A DNA stretch of 64,000 nt from positions 2,666,001-2,730,000 of the forward strand of contig NZ_CP045295.1 in the NCBI RefSeq assembly GCF_009363095.1, read 5' to 3'. The notes beneath the pieces were generated by a model that saw only the letters and a list, made by a program, of their open reading frames with translations, did not search any database and was not told the origin of the DNA. Position 1 is the stretch's first letter. Every line of letters starts with the position of its first letter. The DNA is from Paenibacillus cellulositrophicus. GTDB lineage: Bacteria; Bacillota; Bacilli; Paenibacillales; Paenibacillaceae. The position numbers were made by a program, and so were the translations under genes. Positions 1-9,465 of this stretch are shown here, piece by piece.

Positions 1-1278
1 GATCAATGTAAACTGGCGCTTATCCCCTGTGGCGCCTAGAGCTTCGGCAAATAGCTTCACGAGTTTGGTTTTGCCGGTACCCGACACCCCTGCTAAGATG
101 ACGAAAGGCTTGGTTTTCAGAGAGAGGTATAGGTTCTCGATAAGGCCGTGTGGGTAGTGGAAACCCTGGTTGGAGATGTAGGATTGGATTTGCTCAATTT
201 GCTCCGGCACATTTAATGAACTCAAGGACGGACTCTCCTTCTCTTCTTTTGGTGGCATCTCTTCTTCTTCGCCTTTATTCTTCAAAACGTGGTCCACATA
301 CATTTTATAGTTAGTGACCACATTCTCTAGATCGGCCAGTAATTGATCGTCGTCCGGAAGAGCGTCTCGATCATAGCGGATATACGCCACGGTAGAGACT
401 TGGTAGTCGCGACCGAGTCCGCTTCTCGAAGTGAGGTTAATGCCATCATCCTTCTGCATTCCTTCCAGTGGAAGGAGTTCACGGAGTTCATTGGCCTTCT
501 GCTCAAGGTAGTGGTACCCTTCTTTCTTTCCGAGTTCATCTTTGGGTACAGTAACCCCTTGAGCTAATGTTAAGTAGACGGACTCCATATCCTCGGAAAA
601 CAAATAAACGATATATTCACCGTGCTGCGTCGTATCCGTAATCCGCTTGTCCATGACTGCAATCCAAGGAATGTTTGCCCAGTTGCCCATACCAACAGAT
701 CCCTGGATTTTGTAGTTGGGATCCACAAAAGAAAGTGATCGCAACTGATCAGGGATCGTCTGTCTGAACAATGTACCTAGTGGGTGTCCTGCAAAGGTTT
801 GGTTTCTTGCTGTTATGTAACTGTTCATGATTTCGGACAGAGCGCTATGAAGGGAAATCGTAGGCTTCCCTAATTTTTCGTTATAGTTCTCCAACTCGTT
901 CAAAGCATACTCCTTTAATTCCTGGATGACGTCATCATCCAATTTATTAGCTATATCGGGGCGAAAGGAAACAACCCTTTGATCATAGTCCACTTCAAGT
1001 ATGGCTGATAGAGCATCTAAGGGTGTTTTAAGTAAGGTTAGAGTTTGGGATAAAGTAAACTCACTCCAGTGTGTTGCCATCCCTGATGGCGGAGAGTCTA
1101 CTTTAATTCCTTGTCTGCTATTCTCCTGAAAGTACGCCAAAAACCGCTCAGCTATTGCGCTGAGCGGAAAAGAAAGAGAATGAGTTTGTTCGTATTGATT
1201 AATGAGACATTGGATTAAGACCATTTTGTAGGATTTTTGTTTCACACGAAAGATTGATGAAAGTTGTTCTGGCAACAT
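1..1278 (-). CDS. McrB-like AAA+ restriction GTPase, C-terminus cut by window edge
   Basis: The reading frame is open from an ATG at 1278 to base 1, giving 426 residues with no stop. A good ribosome-binding site (AGAGAGGA) precedes the ATG. The last 35 residues contain a Walker A motif (GVSGTGKT) in the context FVILAGVSGTGKTKLVKLFA, typical of McrB-family AAA_5 proteins. The region before it has the look of the MrcB-like N-terminal domain (DUF3578), including the passage SVGMGNWANIPWIAV. McrB is the GTP-driven motor of type IV, modification-dependent restriction. Its nuclease partner McrC would be expected just beyond the left edge, which I cannot see. An acidic linker (about residues 345-360, EEEEMPPKEEKES) separates the two domains. 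The family call is firm; the modification it recognises is unknown. Confidence 0.85.
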   Translation of the reverse strand, partial: MLPEQLSSIFRVKQKSYKMVLIQCLINQYEQTHSLSFPLSAIAERFLAYFQENSRQGIKVDSPPSGMATHWSEFTLSQTLTLLKTPLDALSAILEVDYDQRVVSFRPDIANKLDDDVIQELKEYALNELENYNEKLGKPTISLHSALSEIMNSYITARNQTFAGHPLGTLFRQTIPDQLRSLSFVDPNYKIQGSVGMGNWANIPWIAVMDKRITDTTQHGEYIVYLFSEDMESVYLTLAQGVTVPKDELGKKEGYHYLEQKANELRELLPLEGMQKDDGINLTSRSGLGRDYQVSTVAYIRYDRDALPDDDQLLADLENVVTNYKMYVDHVLKNKGEEEEMPPKEEKESPSLSSLNVPEQIEQIQSYISNQGFHYPHGLIENLYLSLKTKPFVILAGVSGTGKTKLVKLFAEALGATGDKRQFTLI

Positions 1279-1332
1279 AATATATTCCTCTCTTATTGAA
1301 CATTAACTACATAGACTCAAATCAAGCTCTTC

Positions 1333-1712
1333 TTAGGTCACCCTCATCCGAACTGCATTCTCTTTGATCAAGTTCACCATATCCATAAGCTTTTTCTGCC
1401 TGGCTCCATTAAAAGGCTTTATGAAGCTTTGCTGCTTATCGAACGGCAGCTTCAGCAGTTCGCTGACATGGTTGATATATCCGGTCCCTAGATCTGTTTC
1501 TATACATGATGCAAATTTAATATCAGATCCATCTTCTTCAAGGCCTATACCCTCAAGCTTTTTCATACTTCTCGCACAATCTTATCAATCGCTCTTTCAT
1601 CATTTCCCGAGAAGCCGGTGCCAGAATCTCAGGACCATATTAGCTTACCCAAGATAAATTCCGGATCATGGTTTACAGTTACCTCAAACAGTACTTCCGT
1701 CAGGAAGGTCAG
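1333..1712 (-). pseudogene. decayed remnant, probably C-terminus of a WYL-domain regulator plus tail
   Basis: No single frame spans this stretch, but joining frames gives protein-like sequence. Reading leftwards: LTEVLFEVTVNHDPEFILGK, then after a shift YGPEILAPASREMMKERL, then after another shift a 76-residue open piece ending at 1333. The first part resembles the C-terminal domain of WYL transcription regulators, where a strand with V.FEV and P.FILG is followed by a helix with REMMKERL. The last shift falls in a run of A residues near 1565, consistent with one missing A. No start codon or ribosome-binding site was found. Many WYL proteins sit in defence islands, which fits the McrB neighbour. 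The identification is by eye only. Confidence 0.4.
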
Positions 1713-1880
1713 TCAATCTAGGCCGCACAACAAACTATCTATAGTTCTCATTTATATAGTAGATCATAAAAAGACATTCATTTAAAATGATGTGTCAGCT
1801 AATAAATTCTTTCCAGTCTTTACATCCATAAAACTACTCAAGAATAAGAAGGATATTATTCCTATATCAAATGGACTTAC

Positions 1881-2211
1881 TTACAACTCTGTATATTTTT
1901 TATTATTACCGTATGCTTTTTCAATCGGGTATTTCTTTTCATTCTTAATAAGTTTTGACTCAAGGGCCTCTTCTATATTGATCCCAAGATCGTGACTCAT
2001 TAATAAAACAAAGTATAAAACATCGGCGAGTTCATCCTTTATATCATCAATATTATCCTTAATAACTTCATTTACTTTGCTTCCATTGAAAAATCTCGAA
2101 TAATTCACTAGCTTCAAGTGATAACGAAATAGCTAGATCTTTAGCATCGTGGAATTGCTTCCAATTTCTTTGGTCCCTAAAACGAAGAACTTTTGAAGAT
2201 AGTTCCTGCAT
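1881..2211 (-). pseudogene. MazG-like nucleotide pyrophosphohydrolase, frameshifted
   Basis: Begins at ATG 2211 with ribosome-binding site GGAGGGAG. The first frame reads MQELSSKVLRFRDQRNWKQF and on to SLEASELFEIFQWK; a second frame resumes at VNEVIKDNIDDIKDELADVL and runs to a stop at 1881. Joined, this is a MazG-like (RS21-C6/YpjD type) all-alpha pyrophosphohydrolase of about 110 residues, with the typical E..E (EASELFE) and DELADVL metal-binding motifs. The family hydrolyses non-canonical or excess NTPs. The length (331 bases) is one over a multiple of three, so a one-base insertion around 2100-2115 explains the break. It could be a true pseudogene or a sequencing error. It may be cargo of the neighbouring restriction genes. 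Confidence 0.75.
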
Positions 2212-2283
2212 TAATACTCCCTCCAAATATTGATGATATGAAACAACAAATTAAATATAAACTAAACATATAATAAAGGATAA

Positions 2284-4214
2284 TTGCCAACTTTTGTCGA
2301 AGCAAGAACTAGTTCTAATATACTATTACCAATAAGCACTATGATTAAAATTCGAGCTGGCTCTAAAATGAAACTTTATTCTGGAACTTCTTACCAGTTT
2401 ATCGATGACACGATTCAAAATCAAATAGCTGAAAAACTGAAGGCCAGCTTTTTTCTTCATTTCAGATATAATCCTTCTGATTCTGAAGTTAATTCCTGGA
2501 GAAATTCACTAAGGGCAATTTCACAGATCTTCCAATATTCTAACTTAGATCACGATAATGGAATTTTCCTTGAATACCAGCTACCAATTAATTCCCAACG
2601 GTTAGATTGTATGATTACGGGAAAAAATGCAACCGGACAAGAAAATGCGGTAATTATTGAGCTAAAACAATGGGACCGATGCGAAGAATCCAATGGACTG
2701 AATGAAGTTGTGACTTGGGTCGCTGGCTCAAAAAAGGATTTACTTCATCCGTCAATTCAAGTAGGCCAGTATCGATTGTACTTACAAGATTTACTTAAAG
2801 CTTTTTATGAGGATAATCCTATTGAACTCTCTGCCTGTGCGTATTTACACAATTACAATTACTATACTGATGATGTTATATTTGCTGATAAATTTAGCGA
2901 GTCACTAAGAAAGTATCCTTTGTTTACCGGTGACGATGTTCTTAAGCTAAAGGATTTCCTACAATCTAAGGTTGGTCTTGGTGATGGAATGGAAAATCTT
3001 AATAGAATAGAGCATAGTAAATATAGACCTAGCAAAAAATTAATGGATCATGTAGGTAACACAATTAAAGGAAAATCCGAATATATCTTTTTGGACAAAC
3101 AACAGATTATTTACGATAAAATTTTCGCCTTTGCTAGAGATGGATTTCATGACAAACAAAAGCAAGTGGTAATTATTAAGGGAGGACCTGGTACCGGTAA
3201 GTCAGTTATTGCTCTTAACTTAATGGCAGATCTATTATTAAATGGTTACAATGCTCATTACGCTACAGGTTCAAAGGCTTTTACGGAAACATTACGTGAG
3301 ATTATTGGGCGGCGAGGTGGAATTCAATTTAAATATTTCAATAGTTACACCAACGCTAAAGCCAATGAAATTGATGTACTAATTTGTGATGAGGCACACC
3401 GTATCAGAAAAAATAGTAATAGTAGATTTACAAAGAAAGAGTACCGATCTAATTTGCCTCAAATTGCAGAGATCATCAATGCCTCAAAAGTATCTGTTTT
3501 TTTCATAGATGATAATCAAGTCGTGCGGCCAGATGAAATTGGTTCTGTTTCCTACATAGCTAAATTTGCATTGGAAAACAATTGCAAAATATACTTTGAA
3601 GAACTCGATGCACAGTTCCGTTGTAATGGTTCCGATGGTTTTATCAATTGGATTAATAATACATTGTCCATTAAGAAAACTGCAAACATTCTTTGGGATT
3701 CAGACGATGATTTTGAATTTAAGATATTTAATTCACCTGTTGACTTAGATAACGCTATAAAGGAAAAAGTTGGAGAAGGACATAGTGCTAGATTAACAGC
3801 AGGTTTCTGTTGGAAATGGTCGGACCAACAGCAAGATGGTTCATTAGTAGAAGATGTAGTTGTTGGTGATTTTAAACGGCCGTGGAATGCTAAGCCTGGT
3901 GCAAGGCTATTAGATAGGAATATTCCGGCCTCATCCTTATGGGCTTATGATCCCCTAGGAATTAATCAAGTTGGATGTGTTTACACTGCTCAAGGGTTTG
4001 AATTCATTATGTAGGCATAATCTTCGGAAAAGATCTTACTTATAATCTTGATACACAGTCCTGGGAAGGTCATGTTGTAAAACGTTCGAAAGAGCATTTT
4101 GTTGATTTAGTAAAAAATACTTATCGGGTGCTCTTAACGCGTGGTATGAAGGGTTGCTATGTTTACTTTATGGATAAGGATACTGAGAGATTTTTTAAAT
4201 CAAGAATTGAATAA
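2284..4214 (+). pseudogene. DUF2075 helicase-domain protein with ELK nuclease-like N-terminus, frameshifted near its end
   Basis: One frame runs 576 residues from TTG 2284 (preceded by AAAGGA) to a stop at 4011-4013; ATG 2341 or ATG 2368 (MKLYSGTSYQF) are alternative starts. The N-terminal part contains D...AVIIELKQWD, which looks like a PD-(D/E)XK-type motif. The C-terminal part has Walker A (KGGPGTGKS), a DEAH box (ICDEAHR) and a QFRCNGSDG motif as in DUF2075 (Schlafen-group-3-like) proteins. At 4004-4008 one base is missing: adding it restores GFEFDYVGIIFGKDL and a normal family C-terminus ending at 4214. The product likely acts in nucleic-acid defence, but this is inferred from the family. 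With the deletion it lacks about 70 C-terminal residues, including a helicase motif. Confidence 0.8.
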
Positions 4215-4236
4215 AATAAAGTTAAAATGATTTACT

Positions 4237-4673
4237 TTGAATCTCCACTCAATCTTCGATGAATTGCGGTTACAACTTATTAATGAACTTCCAGAGCATC
4301 GTAGATTGTATGAATTGAAAAAAATTAATGAACCACCAGTAAGAGAGACAATCGAAGAAAGGCAAAAAAAATACAGCCTAAATTCAAGCAGATATTATTT
4401 CAGCTTTAAATTATTTAGAAGTATATAGATGTTAACGAACGAGAATTATTTGGGAGGTCCCCAAAAGCCTCCTGCGGCACCCTGATTCAGCATCGCGAGT
4501 AAATACGCATCCTCTCCGCATAAGTAGCACCCGATTAACTTTTTTGGACAAATGGGCATACGAAGACATATGTAAAAAATCCTGATTTTGTGTAATTGTA
4601 TGCGAGTCATGGAGCTGCATTTCCTAGGAAAACTTTTAGGGAGATACTGATGATCAGAGAAATGTTAACCTAA
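4237..4673 (+). pseudogene. heavily decayed coding remnant, unknown family
   Basis: Protein-like sequence continues on the plus strand after the DUF2075 gene but only by switching frames. Pieces include FDELRLQLINELPEHRRLYE, ADIISALNYLEV, VNERELFGRSPKASCGTL, LTFLDKWAYEDIC and, to a stop at 4671-4673, ASHGAAFPRKTFREIL. At least three frameshifts and one in-frame stop interrupt it. I do not recognise the family. It lies directly downstream of a helicase-like gene in the same orientation, so it may have been the second gene of a defence operon. Only the 62-residue first piece is open, and it has no convincing start. Confidence 0.4.
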
Positions 4674-4973
4674 AAATAACCCTTACATGAGTTATAGATA
4701 AACCCTTGTAAATAAACATGTCTCTTAGTAAGTATTAATTACCCAGTCATTCGATGACTGGGTACTAAAATTCTGAAGACTCATATAGAATCCTTCCAAT
4801 TTGGAGCCTCAAATCAAAAACCCCAAACCATTAAAAGGCCAGGGGTTTTCAATGTATCAAAGATGATGTGGCTTAGTCAACTATTTGTATCAGTATTAAA
4901 CTGAAAGATAAATGTTATTGGTTTATGTATTGATTAGTTTCTTTCAGTTACAAGAGTTTATTATTAAATTGTC
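4674..4973. other. gene-free spacer with two hairpins
   Basis: No credible gene. A perfect 10-base inverted repeat (ACCCAGTCAT, 3-base loop) lies at 4741-4763 without a T-tract. A second inverted repeat, AAAACCCC...GGGGTTTT at 4817-4849, has A and T tracts on both sides. It would work as a bidirectional terminator between the plus-strand remnant and the minus-strand gene ending at 4974. Confidence 0.6.
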
Positions 4974-5507
4974 TTAAAAAACAATTGAAAAACTCTTAAT
5001 GGTAAATGGGTCTGATGAATTACTGTAAATTGATGCACGATAATAGTCACCGACGGGTGCTGTATATTTTCTTGAAAACCCAATTCCACCAAACTGATTT
5101 AAATCCAATTGTCCACTGCTCCAACCTGCAAACTCAAATTGATGCTGCGCACTACGATCTAAGGTATAACTAACGGTCATACTTGTACCTTTAAGGGCCC
5201 ATAACCCTCTAGAATCAGTAGAAGGAACAAACAAAGCATGTTCACCGTTTTTTAAAGTTACCCCGCTCCAAGTATATCTTGGCTGAATTTTACCTGAATC
5301 ATTTGGCACTTCACCTTGATTAATAACATTTCCATCCTTATCATAAACCGTATAATTCCAAGTGATAGACTCATTTCCTTGATTTGAAGTGATAGTCTGA
5401 TTGTCGACTTCGTTTGTATTAACTGTTTTAACCTCTTCAGCATTAGCAGAAACAGCAATTGTTAGGGAAGCTATTAGGCCAACGAAAACACTGGATATTT
5501 TTTTCAT
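4974..5507 (-). CDS. small secreted protein, unknown function
   Basis: 177 residues from ATG 5507 with a strong ribosome-binding site (GGAGGAG). The N-terminus is a classic Sec signal peptide: MKK, a hydrophobic core, then cleavage probably after AVSANA. The mature part has a short Ser/Thr/Asn-rich lead (TNEVDNQTITSNQGNESITW) and then beta-rich sequence with aromatic residues and no cysteine. I do not recognise a family. The gene stands alone between spacers and is followed by another secreted protein gene 70 bases upstream (5578-6330), so the two may form one unit. Confidence 0.75.
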   Translation of the reverse strand: MKKISSVFVGLIASLTIAVSANAEEVKTVNTNEVDNQTITSNQGNESITWNYTVYDKDGNVINQGEVPNDSGKIQPRYTWSGVTLKNGEHALFVPSTDSRGLWALKGTSMTVSYTLDRSAQHQFEFAGWSSGQLDLNQFGGIGFSRKYTAPVGDYYRASIYSNSSDPFTIKSFSIVF

Positions 5508-5577
5508 TTAAAATTCTCCTCCAATTATTATCATCCCTGATATAATTTTTGCTACATCGGTTAAAGTTTATGTTTAG

Positions 5578-6330
5578 TCAGTGGTTGGAAATTAGTACGT
5601 GTCCATTTTTAAGTGTGATACTTTCAGAACTAGCATTTACAAAATAAATATAGTAGATGCCAGGCTCAGATACAGTAAATTCGTATTTACCTTCGATTTT
5701 GTCAAAAATATCACCGTTGTTTAATGTACCATTTTTTATCAAGCCTACTATCAGTTTTTGGCTATCTACCACCTTTGATTTATATTTTTCAAAACTGAAG
5801 CTTACTTTTTCATTTGGTTTTAGGTCCCACCCCTCTCCATTAATCTTCGTTAAAACACTTAGTGATCCATTTATCGTAATTATCTCAGGAGAATTAAATA
5901 CACCATTACTTTCTTTTGTCTCAAATTCAACTATAGAAGATGGTACGAAATTCTCCATTTTTATTTGTTTTACTATTGGATTATTAGGAATAGTTTTCTG
6001 AATTTTATTACTCAATTCAGCCTCCGAATATTTGTTTCCATCAGAATCAACATATTTACCGTCTTGGTACTTTAAAATATAATTATCCTGGGTTTCTTCT
6101 CCTATCATGTCTCTATTTTGCTCATTTACTATTACTGGCTGATTCAGTTTATTTTGTTTATTCACTTTATCTGGTTGATTCAGTTTATTTTGTTCATTTA
6201 CTATCCCTTGTCGATTCAATTTATTTTGTACTTCAGCCGTGACAGGAACTGAAATAATTAACAATATGCCTATAGTTAGAACAGTACCCGTGATAATTTT
6301 CCCCTTTTTACTATTCATAAATTTTTTCAT
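5578..6330 (-). CDS. exported or membrane-anchored protein with short Asn/Gln repeats
   Basis: 250 residues from ATG 6330 (ribosome-binding site GGAGGG). After MKKFMNSKKGK comes a hydrophobic stretch (about residues 12-31, ITGTVLTIGILLIISVPVTA) serving as signal peptide or anchor. Residues about 33-70 hold a tandem repeat of the unit NKLNQPxxVNxQ, three to four times. The rest is a hydrophilic, beta-rich region (FSFEKYKSKV, YEFTVSEPGIYYIYFVNAS) reminiscent of secreted beta-sandwich domains. No enzyme motif is seen. The repeats suggest a stalk or cell-wall spacer. It probably shares a transcript with 4974-5507. The family is unknown. Confidence 0.7.
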   Translation of the reverse strand: MKKFMNSKKGKIITGTVLTIGILLIISVPVTAEVQNKLNRQGIVNEQNKLNQPDKVNKQNKLNQPVIVNEQNRDMIGEETQDNYILKYQDGKYVDSDGNKYSEAELSNKIQKTIPNNPIVKQIKMENFVPSSIVEFETKESNGVFNSPEIITINGSLSVLTKINGEGWDLKPNEKVSFSFEKYKSKVVDSQKLIVGLIKNGTLNNGDIFDKIEGKYEFTVSEPGIYYIYFVNASSESITLKNGHVLISNH

Positions 6331-6767
6331 CTTGGCCCTCCAGCTTAATTTTGCCTTGTCTTATCACCTTAATTAGATATAATTTTTCGAATAATTGAAT
6401 TTCTTACTTATTATAACAAATTATTCTTAGAAAGGTTTTAAAAAAAAAAAAAAAATTGAAACTGACAACCTTTTATTGTAGTTAAATTTAGATGTGTGGA
6501 AAAAAGCCATCGGTATGTTCCTGATGGCTTTTCAATTAGACAGTGTTTACATATAACTATCCAGAACACCTTGGTACCCAGCGAAAATTATGCCACGTTT
6601 AGCAATCCAAATATTATTCTGAGTCAGCTATTCAGTTCTGAACCACGGTGCATGCTCATTTTCTGGCATTTGAATACACACTCCCTTATTCTTTTTGTGT
6701 CTATTGCGAATATGTTAGTAATGTACTTGTCCTTGAATAAGTACAAATATAGACTCTCCATTCATTT
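6331..6767. other. spacer with a bidirectional terminator
   Basis: Gene-free and AT-rich. It has a run of 17 A residues near 6438-6455 and an inverted repeat AAAAGCCATC/GATGGCTTTT at 6502-6532 that reads as a terminator in both directions. The open frame at 6496-6828 on the plus strand overlaps the recombinase end and has no ribosome-binding site or family resemblance. Confidence 0.6.
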
Positions 6768-7664
6768 TCAAGTCCAGCTGATCGATTCCACCGCAGCCTC
6801 CAGATCATCGGAACCAGGAGTCGTATAGATCATCGTCATTTCAATATTCGGGGTTCCATCCTCTTTGTAGTGCCCCATCAGCATGGCCACCTTCTGCAGG
6901 TCGTTACCGGCAGCCAATAAATCATGCCCAAACGTATGTCTGAGGCAGTGGCAAGATAAATGTTTGATTTTTGTTCGATCCCGGTATTTTTCTATAATGT
7001 GCTGTATCCCTCGTTCAGAACATTTAGAAGATCGCTTTGAAACGAACACGAACGGACTGGTTGAATTCCTTTCGTTCAGATACCCTTGCAAGGCGGCGCG
7101 CAGCTCTGCGTTAACCGGCAGCTCTCGATCCTTATCCCCTTTTCCCCGGATATATGCTGTTCCCTTTCTTTCGCTCAACGTCAGATCTGTGAGCTGCAGA
7201 TCGCAAAGCTCATGAACTCGCAACCCCAAGCGAAGAAATGTCAGAACGATCGCGTGATCCCTTTTACTCGCCTGGTTCCGAACCTCACGAAGCAAAGCAT
7301 TCTGTTCATTCCGAGAGAGCCACTTTGGGAGACGACGAGCTCTAGGAGGCTTTTTAATTCGCCCTACGGGGTTATCTGGTAGGTATCCCAACTCTGCAAA
7401 AAATCTAAAAGTCGCGTTTAGGTGGACAAACGTTAACTGGTTGGTTGCTGGCGAAGCCGGTTTTTCATTCCTGCCGCCGGCGACAAGTAAGTATCTCTTG
7501 AAATCAGCAATATCCTTTTGGGTCGCGTATTCTGCGTGTACCTGTTCGCCTGGATGGATCGATTGAAGCCAGGCAACAAACCTCCTCCAACTCCCCTGAT
7601 AACTAATGATGGTTTTTGGAGAGACGCCTCGATTCTCTAGATGCCGTATAAACTCTTCAAACAT
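6768..7664 (-). CDS. tyrosine recombinase (XerC/D-like integrase)
   Basis: 298 residues from ATG 7664. The N-terminal SAM-like domain (about 1-100, MFEEFIRHLENRGVSPKTI) and C-terminal catalytic domain are both complete. Catalytic residues are visible: Arg in RLGLRVHEL, Lys in RGKGDKDRELPV, HxxR in CHCLRHTFGHDLLAAG, His in LMGHYKED and the nucleophile Tyr in MIYTTPG. It should cut and rejoin DNA at a specific core site, as phage, transposon and Xer integrases do. It sits at one edge of the methyltransferase-helicase-nuclease operon, with a serine recombinase at the other edge, so it may have mobilised that block. A perfect 14-base inverted repeat lies just upstream of its start. Nothing shows which site it uses. 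Confidence 0.92.
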   Translation of the reverse strand: MFEEFIRHLENRGVSPKTIISYQGSWRRFVAWLQSIHPGEQVHAEYATQKDIADFKRYLLVAGGRNEKPASPATNQLTFVHLNATFRFFAELGYLPDNPVGRIKKPPRARRLPKWLSRNEQNALLREVRNQASKRDHAIVLTFLRLGLRVHELCDLQLTDLTLSERKGTAYIRGKGDKDRELPVNAELRAALQGYLNERNSTSPFVFVSKRSSKCSERGIQHIIEKYRDRTKIKHLSCHCLRHTFGHDLLAAGNDLQKVAMLMGHYKEDGTPNIEMTMIYTTPGSDDLEAAVESISWT

Positions 7665-7689
7665 GGTTGACTCCTTTTAACCGAAATGT

Positions 7690-7772
7690 ATAACACGACG
7701 AAATTTTCTGCTCTTACGAAACGGTGGAATGCACCTTCCATATTTTGATTATATCATTTTTCGTCGTGTTAT
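7690..7772. promoter_or_regulatory. 14-base perfect inverted repeat upstream of the tyrosine recombinase
   Basis: ATAACACGACGAAA at 7690-7703 and its exact reverse complement at 7759-7772, separated by 55 bases, begin 25 bases upstream of the recombinase start. Possible roles are recombinase arm or core binding sites, an operator for autoregulation, or an attachment-site end. The sequence shows the repeat; the function is inference. Confidence 0.7.
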
Positions 7773-8279
7773 GTATAGAGAAGACGACGAATCAAATCAC
7801 ATTTTAAAATGTCTCCATCGAAGTGGATACGTCCATCGTATTAGGAAGGTATATCTTTCGTTACACAATAAATTTCTGATCTGTGTGATTTGCTTCATTT
7901 GGAAGGAATCCATAGAAACACCAAGAGAATATCGGCTTAGCCAGCCCCGCGTGTGAAAGGCTGGTTTTGGCTTCAAAACAAAACGAGAATCCGTTTTTGG
8001 GATTCTCGTTTTCGTTTCCGTATGGGTTAAGCTTTGAGGCATGATGAAGAAATGGAGCGATAGCGGAATGGATTCATCATGCCTATCTTTGGCATCGCAG
8101 GCCATGATTGAAGCGCAGCCGCCAGGCATAGTGAAATGATGGCCGAAGCCTCCGCCCTCAAAAGCCTTTGCTTCCCCGCGAGTCCCGTGAAGATGTCCAA
8201 TGAAACGGCCGGTGTTTTTCCGGACGGGAGTCGTTTGGTCTTTAGGGACGGTGAACCCGGGAATTCAAACGAGCTTTTA
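7773..8279. other. spacer with terminator-like hairpins
   Basis: No supported gene. A strong hairpin AACGAGAATCC/GGATTCTCGTT at 7982-8010, flanked by A and T tracts, could end transcription from either side. A weaker AGCC...GGCT hairpin lies at about 7939-7971. From about 8040 the sequence turns GC-richer and resembles the neighbouring operon in composition, but no frame in it looks like protein. Confidence 0.5.
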
Positions 8280-9464
8280 TTACTCAGCAGGACTAACCAA
8301 GCTGGCTCTCTTCGGATCATAGACCACACGGGTAATTGATCCGTCCCGAATCAGTTGCATCGCTTCGTCAATAACGTGCAATGGCACAAGGAACCACTCC
8401 TTCGGCCTAACGGGGTGGCCAAAACGGTCATGGATGGTGAGATCGAGCTGAGCCGGTGCAAAGATACGATGAAAAATCGCTTCCAGCTTCGTTCGGTTAA
8501 TGCCGGCCAGTTTGTAGGTTGCAACGATTTCAACATCCGCCAGCAGGTAGGTCGCATCGTGCGTAGCGTTTGCGATACGGGTTTCGACTTTGCCGCCCGT
8601 AACGCCAATCTTGTGAATCAGTTCGCGATGCTCCGCAACGAAGGGGTGATCGGACAAGCTACGCAGAACATAGATCGTGCCGCTTTCGACATCTCCCTCA
8701 TCCCATGTTTCGCTGAACAATGGCTCGGTAAGCGGCACCGTCAAACGACGACCAGCTTCGTCTTTGTAAAGCGCACGCTGCAATGACCGGAGCAAGAGAT
8801 TGCTTTCCGTACCATTGGAATAAATGACCCTCAGTCTTGCATCCGGATGGCCATTCGGTGCTTGAAACTCATCCCCCTTCTCGGCCACGTAGACAAGTTG
8901 ACCTCCCAAAACAAAAAAGTCCCCCGGATCGACACTCGGGTTTCTGCCAAACCGCCGAGCTTGCCGAATGCCCGATTTGAGTTCGCCTTCGACCTCTTCA
9001 AATAGTGGCCGAAATCGTTCGAAATCCTCACACTTCTCGCGACTGGCGATTTCCTCGGCCGCTCGTATTTCGGCCTGGGAACGGACGTAACGCAGTTCTG
9101 TAATGCTAGATGGAGCATCTGCCTCTTCAAGTGCGGCAAACAGCTCATCGTCATCCATCGATCCCACAGATTCAGCCGGCGAATGCATAGTTCCGCCCAG
9201 CAACCCCTGGTAATCAAGGGACGCAAGAAGAATCCGGGCCTCCTCCTGTTCACGCAGGCGATCGAGTCGAACGGCGTATAATCTCTCGAAGATGTCATGA
9301 TTTTCATCATGCGCTGGAACACGGCCATTTTGCTCGACAAATCGCTGGATTTCCTCAAACCCCGCGATGATGCGTTCCTCACGCGCCGAATACGCGCTTG
9401 TCTTCGCTGGTTCTTCTTCGATACCTAGCGCCTCGAGTAATTCGTCATCTGAAAGTTTTGCCAT
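8280..9464 (-). CDS. GIY-YIG family nuclease (T5orf172/Mug113-like), third gene of RM-like operon
   Basis: 394 residues from ATG 9464 (MAKLSDDELLEALGIEEE), chosen because GGAGGGG lies eight bases upstream; a longer frame to 9557 overlaps the upstream gene and lacks a site. The C-terminal 150 residues carry GTIYVLRSLSDHPFV, then HKIGVTGGKVETRIANA and the Glu of RTKLEAIFHRIF, which fits the T5orf172-type GIY-YIG nuclease fold. The N-terminal half is acidic and helical with a repeated DDELLEAL/DDELFAAL element. The start lies one base beyond the helicase stop, so the two are co-translated. It is the presumed DNA-cutting subunit. The set matches B. subtilis yeeA-yeeB-yeeC in order and type, making this YeeC-like. 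Confidence 0.8.
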   Translation of the reverse strand: MAKLSDDELLEALGIEEEPAKTSAYSAREERIIAGFEEIQRFVEQNGRVPAHDENHDIFERLYAVRLDRLREQEEARILLASLDYQGLLGGTMHSPAESVGSMDDDELFAALEEADAPSSITELRYVRSQAEIRAAEEIASREKCEDFERFRPLFEEVEGELKSGIRQARRFGRNPSVDPGDFFVLGGQLVYVAEKGDEFQAPNGHPDARLRVIYSNGTESNLLLRSLQRALYKDEAGRRLTVPLTEPLFSETWDEGDVESGTIYVLRSLSDHPFVAEHRELIHKIGVTGGKVETRIANATHDATYLLADVEIVATYKLAGINRTKLEAIFHRIFAPAQLDLTIHDRFGHPVRPKEWFLVPLHVIDEAMQLIRDGSITRVVYDPKRASLVSPAE

Positions 9465-9465
9465 G

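Noticed and set aside
4432..4620. Minus-strand 62-codon frame MQLHDSHTITQ...
   Set aside because: It overlaps plus-strand protein-like fragments and lacks a ribosome-binding site; it is a shadow of the decayed gene.
6420..6480. Long A-run as a transposon or retroelement tail
   Set aside because: No target-site duplication, transposase or reverse transcriptase is adjacent.
8027..8339. Small frames on both strands downstream of the GIY-YIG gene
   Set aside because: They partly overlap the end of the nuclease gene out of frame and have no start signals.
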